Source: Rapana venosa
Lineage: Eukaryota; Mollusca; Gastropoda; Neogastropoda; Muricidae
Direction: 5' to 3'
DNA length: 64,000 bases
Assembly: GCA_028751875.1 (NCBI GenBank)
Contig: CM054144.1
Coordinates: 19,381,992 to 19,445,991 of the forward strand
Below the pieces are notes generated by a model, which worked only from the letters and a program-made list of their open reading frames with translations, was not told the DNA's origin and did no database searches. Made by a program: the position numbers and the translations under genes. Shown here piece after piece: positions 60,080-64,000 of the stretch (position 1 is the first letter of the stretch; each line of letters starts with the position of its first letter).

Positions 60080-60990
60080 TTTTTCTATCACAACAGCATC
60101 AGCAGCTTTATCATCTATGGACAGTATATTTTGAGAGCCTAAATCGACATTCATAAGAGAAGTAGTCTGATCCCTGTGATCAGTAATGACTGATTCATAC
60201 AATTAAGACAACTCTTCATACAGATCATTTGACAGAAATAAATAATCATTCACACTGCACCCACTCTCATATGTGTATGCATGGCATCTTTCCAGGTTGC
60301 CATTGCATACTCTGTTTAAAACAACCAAATTTAGAGCAGTGCACATGTTTAATAAGGATTTACGTATTATTCTTATAAAGATGTTGGGAATGCCAACCAT
60401 AATTCAATAAATAACGTTTAACTTGATTGTCAGTCATATGCTACATAAGATGGAGAGATATCTAAATGATGGCTGTTTAAGTCGCCACTGAGACTCAATA
60501 CATATATCCACTTGAAACAACAACGATTCAGTCAGGGAATCTTCAAGCATCTATAAATCTTGGTCATAATTGAAGTGTGTGTAAAAAGAACCTTCTGGTG
60601 GTATATAAGCAAAATATCTTTTGAACAATAAAATATAATATTTATTGATTAGGAGTGCACATACATTTTCATACTTGATATCGAACATACAAACATAGGG
60701 ACAGAGTTCCTTTTTCATTAAACATACAATACCAACGGATTTCCCTCCCTGTCTGGTCAGTCTGACAGGTGGTTTCTCAAATATTGTATAGCCTGAAGGT
60801 AAATCAGAATTACATTCTTCAAAGGTTTCAACAAGGCATATAAAGTCGAATGACAAAATATACTATACAAAGTCCATAGACATATTTTGACCTTCCAACA
60901 ATCGGAAATCAGGAAAAGGTTTTGAGAGTATTTACAAAAGTTGGTGTCGCATGTAAAGGAAAAGGTGACATTTTTAGGGAAAATACTCGG
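60080..60990 (-). pseudogene. endonuclease domain of minus-strand LINE
   Basis: The minus strand reads FDFICLVETFEE (about 60845) with the conserved Glu of AP-type endonucleases, then YTIFEKPPVRLTRQGGKSVG, CLMKKELCPYV, YIPPEGSFYTHF (about 60590), and further NLVVLNRVCNGN, SGCSVNDYLFLSNDLYEEL (60260-60205) and ITDHRDQ (about 60185) with the terminal Asp-His. Stops and frameshifts separate the segments. The order and spacing match a LINE endonuclease. Confidence 0.82.
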
Positions 60991-61259
60991 TTGTACATAT
61001 TCATTAACAGAAACAGAAGTAGTCTCACTATTTTTGCCTTGTTTACAAAATCAAGTATGGGAAGATAAGTCTCGAACTTGGACGTAAATTGCCACGCATG
61101 TTGCTACATACAAACGTACATAGCAGGCTTATGCTTTGCGATTTCTCATGTCGAGTATAATGGACCAAGAGAAGACACAGGTAAACATTCAGGTGTCTGT
61201 GTACAGTTTACCTTCTCAGAATTGGCCATGCCATTTTTATGCTTTTCAAGAATGGAGGG

Positions 61260-61835
61260 CCGGCCAACTCCTCATTTAGCTTTCCATAGAGAGCCACAGG
61301 AATCCAGACCATGCTTCTTTCGTCTATAAAAAAGATGGTCATAGACCAAGCTGGCATGTTGTTTCCCTTCATTTCTGGCCTGTTTGAAATGTGGGGTCAG
61401 CTGACGTCGGATCTCGTGGACCCTCTGCGAGAAATCCTCTCCAACAAACATATCTGTGCCTTTGATTTTGGCTGTAGTATCTTTTCTGTTTGGAAAAAGC
61501 ACATTGTGCGACGATAGGAGTGTCTGCCTTTGAGTTTTTGAGGGTGTACTCTGTCGAATTCCACCGTGTCTGAGAGCTCCATCTTGGCTGTCAGTAAGTC
61601 CAGAATCAGGCCCTCACATTCTTCACTTATCTCTGGATCTCCCTCATCCCTTTCAACACCATAAACATTAAATTGTTTCTCCTTGATCGGTTTTCCAGAT
61701 CGTCACGTGGGAGATAGAGAGTACGTGTGTGTGGGGGTGGGGGTGGGATGGGGGGGAGGTTGCCCATCTTAGAATTTCTTCGTCTAGATATTTGAAAGGA
61801 TATATCCATAGTCTGTTGTTTATTCTGTAACAATT
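61260..61835 (-). pseudogene. LINE ORF1 remnant (RNA-binding type)
   Basis: The minus strand reads RDDLENRSRRNNLMF (about 61700-61660), then after a frameshift EGLILDLLTAKMELSDTVEF followed by DRVHPQ (about 61615-61550), and in a third frame GTDMFVGEDFSQRVHEIRRQ and LTPHFKQARNEGK (about 61465-61375). This arrangement (coiled N-terminus, ENRSRRNNL, FVGEDFS..V...RR.L) is that of L1-type ORF1 proteins that coat LINE RNA. A C-rich run near 61735-61760 lies in the N-terminal part. At least two frameshifts. Confidence 0.78.
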
Positions 61836-61860
61836 TCGGATGTCATGTTTAAATCATCTT

Positions 61861-62029
61861 TCTCTAAAGACATAGTTGAGCGATACTATGACCAGCTATT
61901 GTGGCTAGATTTCTAGGTCTGTAGCATTGTTGCACTAGCGTAAGTCGGCAGACCCCTCTGACTATGGCGGGTACACACTTGTAAGACTGGTGCTGTTGAG
62001 TGCCTGGGTGCAAACATATAAACAGAGAG

Positions 62030-62040
<11 letters not shown>
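61861..62040 (+). repeat. ~180-bp direct repeat, left copy
   Basis: 'ggtctgtagcattgttg', 'gtaagtcggcagacccctct', 'cttgtaagactggtgctg' and 'tgcaaacataa'-like segments are shared in order with 63290-63450. Followed by (GA)n at 62026-62070. Confidence 0.78.
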
Positions 62041-62072
<32 letters not shown>

Positions 62073-62094
62073 AAAATTAATGTTTCTCTATCTA

Positions 62095-63160
62095 GATATT
62101 ATTGATAATGATAATGAAAATAATGATAATAATAATGAATTGAATTCATATAGCACTATATCTTGTAAAAAAAACAACCCACACCATACCATTGCACTTG
62201 CATCCATTCCACTCCCACAAATGCAACCAACAATGATTAACAGTTTAATAAATTCAAATACACAAAACGCACGCGCGCGTGCACGCGCGCCCACACACAC
62301 ACAAACACACACACAGGTTATATGCTTCAGCAGGGTGATGGGAACTTTGGCCGTTGAAGGCAAGGATAGATAACTAAGAGATAAAACTGTAGGAGGAAGT
62401 CTTAGGTTTGAAATAGGTATGTCTTGAGGTTGTATTTAAAAGTGTCGTAAGTAGGCATGTCGCGAAGGGCAAGAGGGAGGTCATTCCAGAGTGATGGACC
62501 AGAAACGGAGAAAGAGCAATGGTCAACGGTGGAGTGGTTGAATCTAGGTATTCGTATGCACAGGGTATCTGCAGCAGAGCAGAGGGAACGAGAAGGAGTG
62601 TACAGGTGAAGACGTTCACAGAGGTAGAAAGGTGCCGTTTTGTGGAGACATTTGTAACTGAGGGTGCTGATCATGTACTTTACTCTCTGTGGCACAGGCA
62701 GCCAGTGGAGAGATCGCAAGAGAGGGGTAGTATGCTCATATTAAAATTTTGTTTTTCTTTTTGAGATCAAGTCGAGCAGCAGAGTTTTGGATGCGTGAAG
62801 GGAGTGGATAGATTATGCTGACAGACCAGCCAAAAGAGAATTGCAATAGTCCAGACATGACAGAATGAGAGACTAGTTTGGAAATTGCATCAGTTGACAG
62901 GTACTTTCGATTTGCACTTATACGCCATAATTGATAGTAGCACGACTGACAGGTCTTGGAGATTAATTTTTGCATAGAAAGCGTGTTTTCGATAACACCA
63001 CCAAGATACTTGACTGTGGTGGATAGAGGAACTGACGTATTGCCAAATTCTATTGAAGCTGTTGCGATGGAAGAGAGTTTGTGTTTGGTCCCTACAATCA
63101 TGGCTTCCACTTTATCTGCGTTTTGCTGTTATTTGTTTTGTATCATCCATTTTTGAATAG
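62095..63160 (-). mobile_element. CR1/L2-like LINE, 5'-truncated, degenerate
   Basis: On the minus strand from 63160: QKWMIQNK-like residues, ADK.EAMIVGTKHKLSSIA (about 63110), VKYLGGVIENTLSMQKLI, CQSCYYQLWRISANRKYLS, QNSAARLDLKKK, then RSLHWLPVPQRVKYMI (62719 on), WNDLPLALRDMPTYDTFKYN and LKTYLFQT with stop at 62402. The 3' UTR has a (CA)n/GC run (62268-62316) and a tail 'gatatagtgctatatgaatt'. Frameshifts occur around 62740 and 62880. The truncation point lies in the RT palm after the YADD position. Confidence 0.88.
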
Positions 63161-63289
63161 GTCTGTAGCATTATTGAAAGAATATGTTCAGTAGTCTGTT
63201 GCTTTTCCGTTAGAATTTTAGAAACAATTTAAAACCAGGTACCATCTTATTCTTGGCTGCATTATGGATATCTCTATTTATCAGATAGG

Positions 63290-63450
63290 TCAATAATGTG
63301 ACCAGCCACGAGGCTAGATGTTAGGCCTGTAGCATTGTTCTACCCAGTGTAAGTCGGCATACCCCTCTTGCTTTGTCTGATACAAGCTTGTAGGACTAGT
63401 GCTGCTGGGTGTTTTGGTGTAAACATAAGAATGAGATAGAGGTTGGAGGG
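63290..63450 (+). repeat. ~180-bp direct repeat, right copy
   Basis: Partner of 61861-62040: 'ggcctgtagcattgttc', 'gtaagtcggcatacccctct', 'cttgtaggactagtgctgct', 'gtaaacataag'. A third, very short copy of the 'ggtctgtagcatt' segment lies at 63165, next to the LINE end. Confidence 0.78.
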
Positions 63451-63474
63451 GGACAAGGTTTTTGTGTATGAAAG

Positions 63475-63545
63475 AAAGAGAGAGAGGGAGGGGGTGGGGG
63501 GTGGGTGGGCAGGGAGTTTGAGAGAGAGAGAGAGCGAGAGAGAAC
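63475..63545. repeat. GA/GGGTG-rich tract
   Basis: (GA)n with G-rich interruptions, followed by a short (GAATT)n at about 63548-63565. Confidence 0.9.
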
Positions 63546-63780
63546 GTTGAATTGAATTGAATTAGATTTATTTTAAAAGGGTTATGACTTGAGAAAACGC
63601 AGTTTTACAATCATACCTTTGGGAATAAGAATACTTACTGTTTTTCATATAGAAAAAGAATTCATGTAAAATGTAAAAAGAATAAATGTATCTTCGCATA
63701 AATCTTTATACTTTGCTAAATAAAGAATAGATCACAAAATCACATAAGAAAATGAGGATAAAGAAACTGACTGGAGAGGA

Positions 63781-63801
63781 GAAGAGAGGGAGGGAGGGAT
63801 G

Positions 63802-63862
<61 letters not shown>

Positions 63863-63880
63863 GCTGACAGACAGACTGGC
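63781..63880. repeat. GA microsatellite
   Basis: (GA)n with GG interruptions and a short GACA tail. The remaining bases to 64000 hold AAC and ACT trinucleotide repeats and no gene. Confidence 0.95.
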
Positions 63881-64000
63881 AGATAGCGCAAATTTGCAAA
63901 TGATAACATAATTTTTTGAGAGCATGCAGCCCTCTAATGATGTAACTACAACAACAACAACATCATCAACTACTACTACTACTACTACTAGCACTACTAG

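Larger units (their letters stand above)
55860..61850 (-). mobile_element. two-ORF non-LTR retrotransposon, degenerate and invaded
   Basis: Read on the minus strand from 61850: an ORF1 remnant (61835-61260), an endonuclease (about 60990-60080), a reverse transcriptase (about 59560-57000, interrupted) and a C-terminal region to about 55900 with CPLCKE and LAI..FKAFQLRQKATS. It is interrupted by a plus-strand LINE (58080-59458), a short LINE tail (56176-56365) and a (TA)n run (57309-57364). The ORF1 type (ENRSRRNNLMF) is like L1-type RNA-binding ORF1 proteins, but the clade of ORF2 is not certain to me. Confidence 0.82.

Overview
The window looks like repeat-rich, non-coding DNA from a metazoan, most probably a marine invertebrate and plausibly a gastropod mollusc. 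This rests on degraded non-LTR retrotransposons, tRNA-headed SINEs with A and B boxes, LINE 3' tails of the form GCGCTATATAAAT...(ATT)n, and very abundant GA, GT, CTGT, TATG and GGACA microsatellites. There are no prokaryotic operons, and I could not support a single host protein-coding gene. Almost all long open frames are translations of simple repeats. Two runs of exactly 500 N (13868-14367, 53837-54336) are scaffold placeholders, so three contigs are joined: 1-13867, 14368-53836 and 54337-64000.

Contig 1 (1-13867) holds a minus-strand RTE-like LINE remnant (2080-2640), a cluster of tRNA-derived SINEs (9018-10505), a second SINE family (3985-4120 and 12950-13360), a ~155-bp and a 34-bp tandem array, and a 1.2-kb GGACA/GGAAA pentanucleotide array (11431-12665).

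Contig 2 (14368-53836) is dominated by a segmental duplication present three times in direct orientation: copy A (14368 to about 28065), copy B (about 37999-46735) and a partial copy C (about 46750-53836), B and C being in tandem. Copy A alone carries a ~4-kb CR1/L2-like LINE (18178-22155) flanked by a 6-bp target-site duplication; B and C preserve the empty site. Inside each copy is a tandem array of 0.4-0.9-kb units that differs in unit number. Between A and B lie a composite tRNA-headed element (28551-29395), an I-clade-like LINE RNase H remnant (30620-31385), a TATG/CATG array (31730-32310), and two isolated copies of a ~480-bp unclassified repeat also embedded in A, B and C. Copy C, except its last 1.5 kb, has a peculiar homopolymer-smeared texture that looks like sequence error.

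Contig 3 (54337-64000) is a nest of LINEs. A minus-strand two-ORF LINE (about 55860-61850) was invaded by a plus-strand 5'-truncated CR1/L2-like LINE (58080-59458, 6-bp target-site duplication) and by a very short 3'-tail insertion (56176-56365). A second related minus-strand LINE fragment (54337-55350) and another CR1/L2-like copy (62095-63160, minus) complete it. No intact autonomous element was seen. The 315-residue frame at 58263-59210 is uninterrupted but lacks endonuclease and the upstream RT.
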